A DNA stretch of 64,000 nt, from contig NZ_RHHV01000019.1 in assembly GCF_003710905.1 (NCBI RefSeq), positions 186,001-250,000 of the forward strand. Reading direction: 5' to 3'. The DNA comes from Brevibacillus parabrevis. Its GTDB lineage: Bacteria; Bacillota; Bacilli; Brevibacillales; Brevibacillaceae. A program made the position numbers and the translations under genes. This document shows, in pieces, positions 7,330 to 15,556 of this stretch (position 1 is the stretch's first letter; every line of letters begins with the position of its first letter). The notes beneath the pieces were generated by a model. The model was given only the letters and a program-made list of their open reading frames with translations. It made no database searches and had not been told where the DNA came from.

Positions 7330-8733
7330 TTACTTTTTCACCGAAGGCATAACCCCGTCAGGAATCGGGCACACATACTCTTTGCCGCCCAGACGCTCCT
7401 TCAGCTCCGCTTTTGCCTTCGCGATCAGCTCAGGGTTTTGCAGCATGTCCACCGCCGTAGCAGCCATGACCTTTCCGGCGTGCAGCATGCCTTTGTGTGC
7501 CATCGAAGTAGCTCCCAGCGCCACCCATTGCCACGAGTGCAAAGTCGAACCGTTGATAAAGCAAGCAGTCGTACACTGGGCGGTCGGAGTGATCCAGCTT
7601 ACATCGCCAACGTCTGTCGAGCCGTTCAGCGGAATCGTCCCGCCGTTGTACGGGTTCAGCCATGTCACCATGTCCGGGTCAGGCGTACCCGGCGACTGTC
7701 TCTCCGCTGTTGCCTTTTCCTGTTCAGACAGCGTGGCACGCATCGCTTTGGCCAGTTGCAACTCCGCCTCGTCATGCACGGGAACACCCAGCTCCTGGTA
7801 GTTTTTGTACATGACCTCTTCCAGCGTCCGGTTTTGCACCAGATTGGAGCAAGCCTTGTCAAACACGATCTCGACTTCCGTTTCGGTCATCATCGCCGCG
7901 CCTTTGGCGATTTTGCACACGCGCTCGTAAATTTCTTGCACCTGATCGACTTTTGGCGCACGAACGAGGTAGAGCACCTCTGCGTATGGCTGCACGACGT
8001 TTGGCGACAACCCGCCAGAATTGGTGATCGCATAGTGCACACGCGCATCCGTGATGATGTGTTCGCGCAAGTAGTTTACGCCGACGTTCATCAGCTCGAC
8101 TGCGTCCAGCGCGCTGCGGCCCAGATGCGGACTCGCTGCCGCGTGAGCGCTTTTGCCTTTGAACTTGAAATACACCTGGTAGTTCGCCAGCGACTCGACT
8201 GCCATGATGCTGTTGTAGCCCATCGGATGCCAGCAAAGGGCGAAGTCCACGTCGTCAAACAGCCCGGCTCTCGCCATGAACGACTTCCCGGATCCGCCCT
8301 CTTCCCCTGGGCACCCGTAGTAACGAACCGTACCTGGCAAATTGTTTTCTTCCATATACTGCTTCACGGCTACTGCTGCCGCAAGCGAAGCGGTTCCCAG
8401 CAGATTGTGTCCGCAGCCGTGTCCGTTTGCCCCCGGCACCTCCGGCTCTTCCTTGGCCTGGCCTTTTTTCTGGCTCATTCCCGACAGCGCGTCAAACTCG
8501 CCCAGGATCGCCACAACCGGAGTTCCGCTGCCGAAGCTGCCGATGAAGGCCGTCTGAATCCCGCCTACTCCGCGCTCCACCTGGAAGCCTTCTGACTCAA
8601 GCGTCTGCGCCAACAGCTCAGCCGATTGGTACTCCTGAAAGCGCGTCTCCGCGAACTCCCAGATGCGGTCGCTCACTTTGATAAAAGAATCCCGTTTACT
8701 TTCGATCATTTCTGCAATGCGTTTGGTATCCAT
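7330..8733 (-). CDS. abgB: p-Aminobenzoyl-glutamate hydrolase subunit B-like M20 amidohydrolase
   Basis: A 467-residue cytoplasmic M20-family metallohydrolase. The metal-site region reads G-H-G-C-G-H-N at residues 104-110, and the glutamate pair P-G-E-E-G-G-S-G lies near residue 140, as in AbgB. A dimerisation insert follows, and metal ligands continue in the C-terminal half (S-T-D-V-G-D-V-S-W). AbgA and AbgB together cleave the amide bond of p-aminobenzoyl-glutamate in E. coli. The ATG at 8733 has GGAGAGG upstream; a TTG at 8736 is also possible. It is third in the operon, after transporter abgT and abgA. The true substrate could be another N-acyl amino acid or dipeptide. Confidence 0.85.
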   Translation of the reverse strand: MDTKRIAEMIESKRDSFIKVSDRIWEFAETRFQEYQSAELLAQTLESEGFQVERGVGGIQTAFIGSFGSGTPVVAILGEFDALSGMSQKKGQAKEEPEVPGANGHGCGHNLLGTASLAAAVAVKQYMEENNLPGTVRYYGCPGEEGGSGKSFMARAGLFDDVDFALCWHPMGYNSIMAVESLANYQVYFKFKGKSAHAAASPHLGRSALDAVELMNVGVNYLREHIITDARVHYAITNSGGLSPNVVQPYAEVLYLVRAPKVDQVQEIYERVCKIAKGAAMMTETEVEIVFDKACSNLVQNRTLEEVMYKNYQELGVPVHDEAELQLAKAMRATLSEQEKATAERQSPGTPDPDMVTWLNPYNGGTIPLNGSTDVGDVSWITPTAQCTTACFINGSTLHSWQWVALGATSMAHKGMLHAGKVMAATAVDMLQNPELIAKAKAELKERLGGKEYVCPIPDGVMPSVKK

Positions 8734-8793
8734 CAAGAAACATCCTCTCCAGGTCGTAGTTGATCAAAGCATGAGAGCGATAGAGGGTTTCTT

Positions 8794-10053
8794 TTACGTA
8801 AGAAGCCGTCTTGCAATCCGATTCAGCAGCTCGACGCTGCGCGGCAAAATTTCTTCCTGAATATCGAATTTCGGATGATGGTGCGGAGCCGGAATGTCGG
8901 TTCCGATCGCCATGTACGTTCCTTTTCCGCCGCGATCCTGAACGCGCTTGATCATGAAGCTCGCGTCCTCGCTGCCCATCGAGTTGTACTCGCCCATTTT
9001 AAAAGAAGTAAAGCCCTCGACTTGCTTGGCTTCCTCCAAAGCCAACACAGCCATTTCCTCGTCGTAGTTGATCGGGATCGCTCCCCCCACTACTTCGATT
9101 TTGTGCTCCAGCTCATGCATGGCTGCACTGTGCGCGATAATCGTGCGAACGCGCTGTTCCACCTCGGCGTTGACCTCCTCTGACACCGAACGGGTTTCGA
9201 CAATCATCTTCGCGTAAGCCGGAATGATATTTGCCGCTGTTCCCCCTTCCAGCACGCCCACATTCACGCGAGTCGCCCCTGTGCTAAAACGCGGAATCGC
9301 ATGAATGTTGAGCAAAGCTGTAGCCGCGCCGAGCAGCGCATTTTTCCCCTGCTCCGGCGATGCGCCCGCATGGGAAGAAACGCCGTAAAAATGAGCGAGC
9401 ATTTTGGTCGTAGCCAAAAACCCGTAAGAGCCGCCATGCACTTCGCCAAGCGGGACGTTAACCCCCAGATGGTGGCAGAAAATGTAGTCCACGTCGTCCA
9501 GCATCCCTTTTTGCACGATAGAGTACGCGCCACGAACGCCTTCCTCCGCAGGTTGGAAAATCAGCTTCAACGTCCCGGCGAAATCCCCTGCTGCCAGCGC
9601 GGATGCTACGCCAAGCCCAATCGTCGTATGCCCGTCATGGGCACATGCGTGCATGTTGCCTTCATAGCGGGAGCGGAAATCGTGCGCTTGCGGAAAATGG
9701 TCTGCATCGGTACTCTCCAAAACTGGCAAAGCATCCATGTCGAAGCGAAAAGCCACCGTAGGTCCGGGCTTGCTGCCTTTTTTGACGCCGATCACCGCCG
9801 TGTAGCCGCCGCGCATTTTCGCAACGATCTCCGGGTTGGCGCCGTCCCGCAACGCTCTTTCGTATGCGGCTTCCAGCACTTCCTCGGACGGCAATCCCCT
9901 GCGGGAATCGCCATCCATCGCGTCTTGTCCGTAAATGACGTCATAACCCATGGAAGTCAACAACTCTACCACTTTGGAAGCGGTGCGAAACTCTGTGAAG
10001 CCCACTTCCGGATGCATATGAAAATCTCTTCGAAGGGAAACCAGATCCAACAT
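8794..10053 (-). CDS. abgA: p-Aminobenzoyl-glutamate hydrolase subunit A-like M20 amidohydrolase
   Basis: A 419-residue M20D amidohydrolase. The metal motif H-A-C-A-H-D-G-H-T is at about residues 135-143, the catalytic glutamate pair P-A-E-E-G near residue 170, and the distal histidine motif I-P-A-P-H-H-H-P near the C-terminus. A characteristic insert (residues about 45-75, G-D-S-R-R-G-L-P-S-E-E-V-L) matches AbgA and is missing from plain hippurate hydrolases. The gene lies 32 bases after abgT and about 60 bases before abgB. It should work as the partner of AbgB, releasing glutamate and an aromatic amine in the cytoplasm. Confidence 0.85.
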   Translation of the reverse strand: MLDLVSLRRDFHMHPEVGFTEFRTASKVVELLTSMGYDVIYGQDAMDGDSRRGLPSEEVLEAAYERALRDGANPEIVAKMRGGYTAVIGVKKGSKPGPTVAFRFDMDALPVLESTDADHFPQAHDFRSRYEGNMHACAHDGHTTIGLGVASALAAGDFAGTLKLIFQPAEEGVRGAYSIVQKGMLDDVDYIFCHHLGVNVPLGEVHGGSYGFLATTKMLAHFYGVSSHAGASPEQGKNALLGAATALLNIHAIPRFSTGATRVNVGVLEGGTAANIIPAYAKMIVETRSVSEEVNAEVEQRVRTIIAHSAAMHELEHKIEVVGGAIPINYDEEMAVLALEEAKQVEGFTSFKMGEYNSMGSEDASFMIKRVQDRGGKGTYMAIGTDIPAPHHHPKFDIQEEILPRSVELLNRIARRLLT

Positions 10054-10085
10054 ATCAATTCCTCCTGTTCATTCTGGAGTCATCT

Positions 10086-11633
10086 CTACTTCATGATCGG
10101 ATAAACTCCAGGACCGATTGGCAGACCCAAGAAATACCAAACAACTAAGAGCAATGTCCACAAAATAAAGATCGCGATCGGATACGGCATGATCAAGGCG
10201 TAATAGGTGCCCAGCTTCGCATCCTTTTTATATTCCTGCAAAAAGCCGAGGAACAGCGGGATAAACGGTGAAACGATCGCAAACGGAATGACCGAAGAGT
10301 CGGCAACCCGGAACGCCACCTGCGCGAATGCCGGATGGAAGCCAAGCGCCATGAACATCGGTACAAACACCGGGGCAAGCAACGACCAGATGGCGGAACC
10401 GCTGGCGATAAACATGCAGAGAAACGCGGACAAAAACATCAAGCCGATAAACACAGGTGCTCCGCTCATGTTCATTTGCTCCAGCAAATCGGTAATCGAG
10501 AGCGCCAGGAAGCTGCCCATGTTGCTCCAGTTGAACATCGCCACGAATTGGGACAGCGGGAAAATCATGATGATGAATCCTGCCATGCCTTTGATTGGGT
10601 CAGTCAAGAGAGCCGGGATGTCATTTTGCTTTTTGATCACTCCGACTTTAATTCCGTACGTAATCGCTACGGTGAAGAAAAAGAGCAAAATGATCGGAAC
10701 AATCCCTGAAATGAATGGAGAAGGTACGACTGTTCCCAGCTTCGGATCACGCAAGAGCGCATTTTCCGGCACGACCAGCACAACCATGACGGCAATGAAC
10801 GCCAGCGCTGCAATACCAGCGGCACGCAAGCCTTTCTTTTGGATATCGGACAAATCTTCCAGTTTTCTTTCGTTTTTGCCTTCGCTTTTGTAAACACCCA
10901 GACGCGGCTCCACAAATTTGTCCGTGATAAAACCAATCGCCGCGGAAAGCAGCAGGACGGACGCGGACATGAAGAACCAGTTGTCGAGCACGCTCACAGT
11001 GATGTTCGGATCGACCGACTTGGAAATTTCCGAGCTGATCCCGGACAACAACACGTCTGTCGTCACGATCAGGATATTGGCGGAAAAGCCTGATCCAACA
11101 CCTGCAATCGCGGCGAGCAACCCTGCCACCGGATGACGTCCGACAGCCAAAAAGATCAACGCGCCAAGCGGCGGCATAATCACGAACGCAGCGTCAGAAG
11201 ACACGTGGCTGAAAAACGCGATGAAAGCAACGAGATAGCTGGCATAGCGCGCACTGACGCGCAGCGACATTTTGCGAATGACTGCTTCCAGCAGACCGAC
11301 CTTCTCTGCCAGCCCTACGCCAAGCATCAGCGTCAAGATCGAACCGAGCGGCAAGAACCCGGAGAAGTTTTTAATGATGTTGGGCAAAAGCCACTGCAAG
11401 CCTTCCTGGCTGAGCAGATTTTTTACCTGGACTTGCTCATTTTTGATCGGGTCGATTGCTGTGACGTGGAAAATAGACAAAACAGCAGTGATGATCATCA
11501 AAGCAGCAATCAAATAAAGGAACAGCATGAACGGGTTCGGCAGCTTGTTTCCCACTCGCTCTACCCATTTCACCAGGCCGATTCCTTGCGAATATTGCTC
11601 ATTCCGATCGATTTGTACGTTGTTTGCACTCAT
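10086..11633 (-). CDS. abgT: AbgT-family transporter
   Basis: A 515-residue protein with 11 to 13 hydrophobic segments and the AbgT-family features: V-E-R-V-G-N-K-L-P-N-P at the N-terminal cytoplasmic edge, two helical hairpin regions (P-L-G-S-I-L-T-L-M-L-G-V-G-L-A-E-K and a second in the C-terminal half), and the S-D-A-A-F-V-I-M-P-P-L segment. E. coli AbgT imports p-aminobenzoyl-glutamate, while some homologues export sulphonamides. The first-gene position before two amidohydrolases supports import here. The ATG at 11633 follows a G-rich site (AGGGGGAA) at the usual distance. Expression probably depends on the promoter and leader at 11634-11922. Confidence 0.9.
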   Translation of the reverse strand: MSANNVQIDRNEQYSQGIGLVKWVERVGNKLPNPFMLFLYLIAALMIITAVLSIFHVTAIDPIKNEQVQVKNLLSQEGLQWLLPNIIKNFSGFLPLGSILTLMLGVGLAEKVGLLEAVIRKMSLRVSARYASYLVAFIAFFSHVSSDAAFVIMPPLGALIFLAVGRHPVAGLLAAIAGVGSGFSANILIVTTDVLLSGISSEISKSVDPNITVSVLDNWFFMSASVLLLSAAIGFITDKFVEPRLGVYKSEGKNERKLEDLSDIQKKGLRAAGIAALAFIAVMVVLVVPENALLRDPKLGTVVPSPFISGIVPIILLFFFTVAITYGIKVGVIKKQNDIPALLTDPIKGMAGFIIMIFPLSQFVAMFNWSNMGSFLALSITDLLEQMNMSGAPVFIGLMFLSAFLCMFIASGSAIWSLLAPVFVPMFMALGFHPAFAQVAFRVADSSVIPFAIVSPFIPLFLGFLQEYKKDAKLGTYYALIMPYPIAIFILWTLLLVVWYFLGLPIGPGVYPIMK

Positions 11634-11684
11634 TGAGCATTCCCCCTAGGCCGTTTCTTTCTGTTGGTAACCATCATTCTCGTT

Positions 11685-11704
11685 TGTTTCGTTGGCGAAA
11701 CAAC
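11685..11704. promoter_or_regulatory. Inverted repeat in abgT leader
   Basis: TTGTTTCG-N4-CGAAACAA, perfect 8-bp arms, about 50 bases upstream of the abgT start. It is a candidate binding site for a specific regulator of the abg operon or a small RNA hairpin. No regulator gene is adjacent. Confidence 0.4.
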
Positions 11705-11747
11705 GACGTTCTGAATGAGTGATCAGTCTGGATGCTGGCATTAAAGT

Positions 11748-11761
11748 GAAAGCCCTTTCAT
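11748..11761 (-). promoter_or_regulatory. cre-like catabolite-repression site
   Basis: Read on the minus strand, TGAAAGGGCTTTCA differs by one base from the optimal CcpA site TGAAAGCGCTTTCA. It lies downstream of the predicted abgT promoter, a position at which CcpA acts as a roadblock in Bacillus. The central CG is changed to GG, which weakens the call. Confidence 0.4.
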
Positions 11762-11893
11762 TTTAATCTCAACGCAATCCATTCATTCAAAAACGCAGTA
11801 AAGCTTGTCGTCGTGCCGATACTCCTTTCCTGTTCTTTGTTTCAGTCACCATTCACAATATACGAATACAAAAAGACAATTTCGTTTAATTGA

Positions 11894-11922
11894 ATTATAT
11901 AACCTGAGTAACTTTTTTTCAA
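11894..11922 (-). promoter_or_regulatory. SigA-type promoter of abgTAB, with long leader (11634-11887)
   Basis: Minus-strand TTGAAA, 17-base spacer, TATAAT: a near-consensus vegetative promoter. It implies a leader of about 250 bases before abgT, containing the cre-like site and an inverted repeat. The intergenic stretch from about 11923 to 12085 holds nothing else that I can identify. Confidence 0.6.
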
Positions 11923-12085
11923 TAGAGTTGTTTGACTTCTTGAAAAATAGAAAAGCTTCCATGATTTATCCGGGACTCCAGACCTGACTACATCAGTGCT
12001 TTAGACCTAAGTTATTTTTCCTTCCAACGGCACTTCCCACTGGTTTTTTGCCATAAGAAAATGATTTCGTCTGCTTTTTTACATA

Positions 12086-12115
12086 CAAAAAAGCAACCAC
12101 CCGTTGAGTGGTTGC
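12086..12115 (-). terminator. Terminator of the bacillolysin gene
   Basis: Leftward hairpin GCAACCAC / GTGGTTGC with a seven-base loop followed by a run of seven T, shortly after the protease stop codon. Confidence 0.9.
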
Positions 12116-12136
12116 CTCTTTGCCATGCTTTATTGT

Positions 12137-13723
12137 TTAGTTCACGCCTACCGCGCTATACGCTGCATTCACAGCAGCTACTTGCGGAGAATTTGCACCG
12201 AACAAGTCAGTGGCCGAATGAACAGCAGCTTGGCGCATCGCAGAGAAGTTGGAGTACGGCGTCAGGTAATGAGTCAGCGCGTGGTAGTAGATTTTCGCTG
12301 TGTCTTGGCGACCGATCCCGTTCACGGTTACCCCGTGATGCGTGCCCCCTTCTGCCAGCAAATACGCAGCTTTGTTGTTGATTCCGCTGTTGATGTGAAC
12401 GCCGCCGTTATCCTGGGAGCCGGTATAGCGGTTGCTGTAGTGATCCGGGTCGCCATACTCTGTTGGGTCTTCCAGGGAACGCAGCGCATCTCCATTTGTT
12501 CCTGGGGTGTAGATGTCTTCTCCCATCAGCCAATCGTCGTCGTCGATCATCGCACCGAAAATATCGGAGAGGGACTCGTTCAAAGCTCCCGATTCGTATT
12601 GGTACACCAGCCCCGCTGTCTTTTCGGTTACAGCGTGGGTCAATTCGTGAGCGACTACATCCAGACCTCCGGACAACGATATGAATGTGCTGCCGTCGCC
12701 ATCTCCATACACCATTTGCGAGCCATTCCAGAATGCATTGTTGTAATTGTTGCCGTAGTGGACAGTAGAGCGGATCAAGGCGCCTTTGTTGTCATAGCTG
12801 TTGCGATTGTGGACGTCTTTGTAGTAGTCGTACACTTGCTGCGCATAGGCGTGCGCATCGACTGCCGCTCCGTCCGTCCAATTGTTGTCGCTGTCTGACA
12901 TAAGCGTGCCAGGAAGCGTGGAGCGGTTTTTGGCAGTATACGTCTCGATACCTTTTCCGCGCGTCGTGTCTTTCATCACATATTTGCCGCTTTGCAGCGA
13001 AGTCTCGAACTGCTTGCTGTCGCCGAGCACGCCTGTTCCGATTCCTGTTGCGTGGTCGATCGTATTGTACTTGTTGATCACGTCTCCGCTATGCGCATCG
13101 ATGAAATACATCCAACGACCTGGTTCCGGGTCCAGGAAGCTCAGCTCAACCGCATACGCCAGGTAAGCTTCGTTTTCATGTACGTAAATATACAGCTCTG
13201 CCTCCGGATCATTTACGAAGTCCGGCTTTTCGCCCACTTCGTCTTCCACATCACTGATCGCTTTCTTCAACGCTTTTTGTGCGTTAAGCTTCGGTTTCTT
13301 TGTCAGATCATCATTGTTATCGAGATTGGGAATGAACTGCCCCAGGTAAGACGTGACAGAGCCATCAGCGTCTATGTGAACGGTTTGCTGGAAACCGTAA
13401 ATCGGAATCCCGTTATAGACCTCCTGCAAACGGTAGTGCTTTGTGTCCGTTTCCTTGTTGCGAACCTCATTCACAATTTGAAAATGATCGGCGACATCTC
13501 CTTGAATCTGGAATTGATCTTTGTAATTTTCGAGGTAGGACCAGACGATATCGTCGCCTTTTTCTCCATCCGGTTCCCACTTCTCCCCGATGTACTGCGG
13601 TGTTTCCCACTCCTTGCTGTAGTCGATGTCTTTGGATTTGGCCAGCGCCGGAACCGATGCGAAGCCAGACACGCCCACGGCAATACTAAGAGTCAAGCTG
13701 GTTGCAACATAAGACTTTTTCAT
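12137..13723 (-). CDS. npr: Bacillolysin-type M4 neutral metalloprotease
   Basis: A 528-residue prepro-enzyme: signal peptide to about residue 28 (A-L-A-K), FTP/PepSY propeptide to about residue 224, then the thermolysin-like catalytic domain starting near A-T-G-I-G-T-G-V-L-G. The zinc motif H-E-L-T-H is at residues 359-363, the third zinc ligand Glu is in L-N-E-S-L-S-D-I (about 383), and the active-site histidine region is in D-N-G-G-V-H-I-N-S-G-I. It is secreted and cleaves proteins outside the cell after autocatalytic removal of the propeptide. The ATG at 13723 has GGGGGAG ten bases upstream. It is a single-gene unit with its own terminator. Confidence 0.95.
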   Translation of the reverse strand: MKKSYVATSLTLSIAVGVSGFASVPALAKSKDIDYSKEWETPQYIGEKWEPDGEKGDDIVWSYLENYKDQFQIQGDVADHFQIVNEVRNKETDTKHYRLQEVYNGIPIYGFQQTVHIDADGSVTSYLGQFIPNLDNNDDLTKKPKLNAQKALKKAISDVEDEVGEKPDFVNDPEAELYIYVHENEAYLAYAVELSFLDPEPGRWMYFIDAHSGDVINKYNTIDHATGIGTGVLGDSKQFETSLQSGKYVMKDTTRGKGIETYTAKNRSTLPGTLMSDSDNNWTDGAAVDAHAYAQQVYDYYKDVHNRNSYDNKGALIRSTVHYGNNYNNAFWNGSQMVYGDGDGSTFISLSGGLDVVAHELTHAVTEKTAGLVYQYESGALNESLSDIFGAMIDDDDWLMGEDIYTPGTNGDALRSLEDPTEYGDPDHYSNRYTGSQDNGGVHINSGINNKAAYLLAEGGTHHGVTVNGIGRQDTAKIYYHALTHYLTPYSNFSAMRQAAVHSATDLFGANSPQVAAVNAAYSAVGVN

Positions 13724-13931
13724 TCTAAAAAACTCCCCCAATCAAAATATTATGAATGTATGAAACATTTTATCTTATTTGCTTTTTCTGGAAAAAATCC
13801 CTTTTTTTCTCTTTTCTTTTTTCTCGACAACTTCTTACTTGCTTCTACATGATTTGACGAAACCTCGCAGCCAAAAACGCTGCCCTCCGAACTCTCGCCA
13901 CGAAATGACACGAAAGTCGCTTCCCATCGAC

Positions 13932-13960
13932 AAAAAAAAACACCCGAAATGTCGGGTGTT
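13932..13960 (-). terminator. Terminator of the regulator gene at 13963-15267
   Basis: Leftward hairpin AACACCCGACA / TGTCGGGTG-type stem with loop TTTC followed by nine T. It ends three bases from the stop codon, so stop and terminator almost touch. Confidence 0.9.
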
Positions 13961-13962
13961 GT

Positions 13963-15267
13963 CTACTTTTTCAGCGTATATATTTTCTTCGGCCTGCCGC
14001 GCATAGCCTGTTGCTCCTCGCCTTTGTATTCCGCGAGATCTACTTCGCACAGACTGCCCATGATTCGCTGGGCATTTCGCACCGTCATGGACAAATACGC
14101 CGCGATGTCTGTTGTCGTGAATGATTTCCAGCCCATGCGCTGGACAAGCGCCCTCAGCTTGTAATACGTTTTGACGCTGACGTTGGCCTTGTTCAGTTTT
14201 TCCAAAAGCTCGCGGTCGTTCGAACGGTAGGCGTACTCCAGCTCCTCCGCTTCGCCCACCGATTCCATCATCACGCCGTTATCCTGCACGACCACAATCC
14301 CAAACTGCGGCCGTTCTTTGGCATGCTGGACCGCTTTTCGCGCATTGTTCTCCGCTGAAAAGGCCGTGTCTCCGAAGCCTACGCCGACTGCCACGGGCAC
14401 GTCCGCTTCCAGCGAGAGCTGCTCTACCGTATGCCGAAGCATCTCAATTTCCCGCTGGATCGCGCCGCGCGAACTGAAAATTTGATAGCGCCCGTTGCCG
14501 TTTGCCATCAGGGAGCCATCGAGCCGTTCGCAAAGCAACAGCAAGATTTCCCTGATTTTCAGCTCCAGATGCTGGAGATGGAACCGCGTCTTCGCCCGCT
14601 CGGCAATTTTGTCAAACTGCTCCAGCTCAATGATTTCCACGCCGATTTGGGTATGCTTGAAATACGAACTTTTCGCTTTTTCGATGACGATCTTCATCGC
14701 CTGGCGAATTTCCATCTTCGTCATCAACACGCGATAGACCGGGATGCCTGCATCGCGCAAAGCCCGTTCGACGGAAAACAAGGTCGTGAAAGCTCCCTGC
14801 GTCTTCCCTTCCCGCCACAGCGAGAGGTGGAACTGCGTAATGGCCTCCGGGTCGTAATGCTCGTCGTAGGTCATGACGTGCATTTCTTCCGCGGGAATAT
14901 CCAGCTCCGACATGGCCTCGCGCAAATACGTCCCTTCCGAATCGATCATATCGACGGAGACACGCTTCACAACCTCGTCATGGTCGATCGACATCTGAAT
15001 GAAGCAACGGTACAGATTGGAGCCGGTTGGCGGGCAGTAGACGATATTCGCATCCGGGCTCAGCACATTTTTGGCGATCGTAAAAGGAATCGGGCCAGAG
15101 AAAAACCATCCGTTAAACTCCGGATTATGCTCCTGCACAATCTGGCTAACTTCTCTCGCATCTTCATAGGTAAAAGGAACAAACTCGATTTCATGCTCAA
15201 ACTCATTGGCAACAGCCAGTATCCGCTCTACTGAAGGGGGCGGACCCACCACACCGATTTTATACAT
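13963..15267 (-). CDS. Three-part transcriptional regulator with GGDEF-like palm and winged helix
   Basis: This 434-residue protein fits no standard regulator class I can name. Residues 1 to about 190 resemble a receptor domain (opens M-Y-K-I-G-V-V-G-P-P-P-S-V-E-R-I). Residues about 200-330 look like a palm or ferredoxin-like nucleotidyl-cyclase/GGDEF relative (V-P-V-A-V-G-V-G-F-G-D-T-A-F-S-A-E-N-N-A), similar in style to GTP cyclohydrolase III, with no GGDEF motif. The C-terminus is a winged helix (F-T-T-T-D-I-A-A-Y-L-S-M-T-V-R-N-A-Q-R-I) ending in a basic R-G-R-P-K-K tail. It is divergent from the orphan oligopeptide-binding gene at 15557 and probably controls it. Function is inferred. Confidence 0.6.
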   Translation of the reverse strand: MYKIGVVGPPPSVERILAVANEFEHEIEFVPFTYEDAREVSQIVQEHNPEFNGWFFSGPIPFTIAKNVLSPDANIVYCPPTGSNLYRCFIQMSIDHDEVVKRVSVDMIDSEGTYLREAMSELDIPAEEMHVMTYDEHYDPEAITQFHLSLWREGKTQGAFTTLFSVERALRDAGIPVYRVLMTKMEIRQAMKIVIEKAKSSYFKHTQIGVEIIELEQFDKIAERAKTRFHLQHLELKIREILLLLCERLDGSLMANGNGRYQIFSSRGAIQREIEMLRHTVEQLSLEADVPVAVGVGFGDTAFSAENNARKAVQHAKERPQFGIVVVQDNGVMMESVGEAEELEYAYRSNDRELLEKLNKANVSVKTYYKLRALVQRMGWKSFTTTDIAAYLSMTVRNAQRIMGSLCEVDLAEYKGEEQQAMRGRPKKIYTLKK

Positions 15268-15309
15268 AAGGGCGTTTACTCCTACCTGGTTTGATAGCTG
15301 CTAAAATGA

Positions 15310-15394
15310 TTAATTACCTCATTCTTATCATTTGCCGTGTGCTTTGTCTACTGCTGTCATCATTCTGCCCGCTAAATTAGTTAACTGCCTCATT
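15310..15394. promoter_or_regulatory. Two direct repeats in the regulator/OppA divergent promoter region
   Basis: TTAATTACCTCATT (from 15310) and TTAACTGCCTCATT (from 15381) are 71 bases apart, about seven helical turns. They are candidate operators for the divergently encoded regulator. Confidence 0.35.
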
Positions 15395-15491
15395 GCTTGC
15401 ACGAACATGAGTGTCTTCTACTATTAGCAGCAAATACTTTGTTAATCAGCTAAACGAAAAAATTTTTTACCGGGAAATATAAAAATTACCT

Positions 15492-15520
15492 TTGCTAAAA
15501 AAAACGCCAACAAATATTCT
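15492..15520 (+). promoter_or_regulatory. Promoter of the oligopeptide-binding lipoprotein gene
   Basis: TTGCTA, 17-base spacer, TATTCT, with the transcript start expected near 15527, about 30 bases before the ATG. Confidence 0.5.
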
Positions 15521-15556
15521 GAATATATGTTTCTATCATTTTCAAGGGGGATTTAC

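Noticed and set aside
11634..12085. Riboswitch or T-box in the abg leader
   Set aside because: I found no conserved riboswitch core or T-box sequence; only short inverted repeats and a cre-like site.
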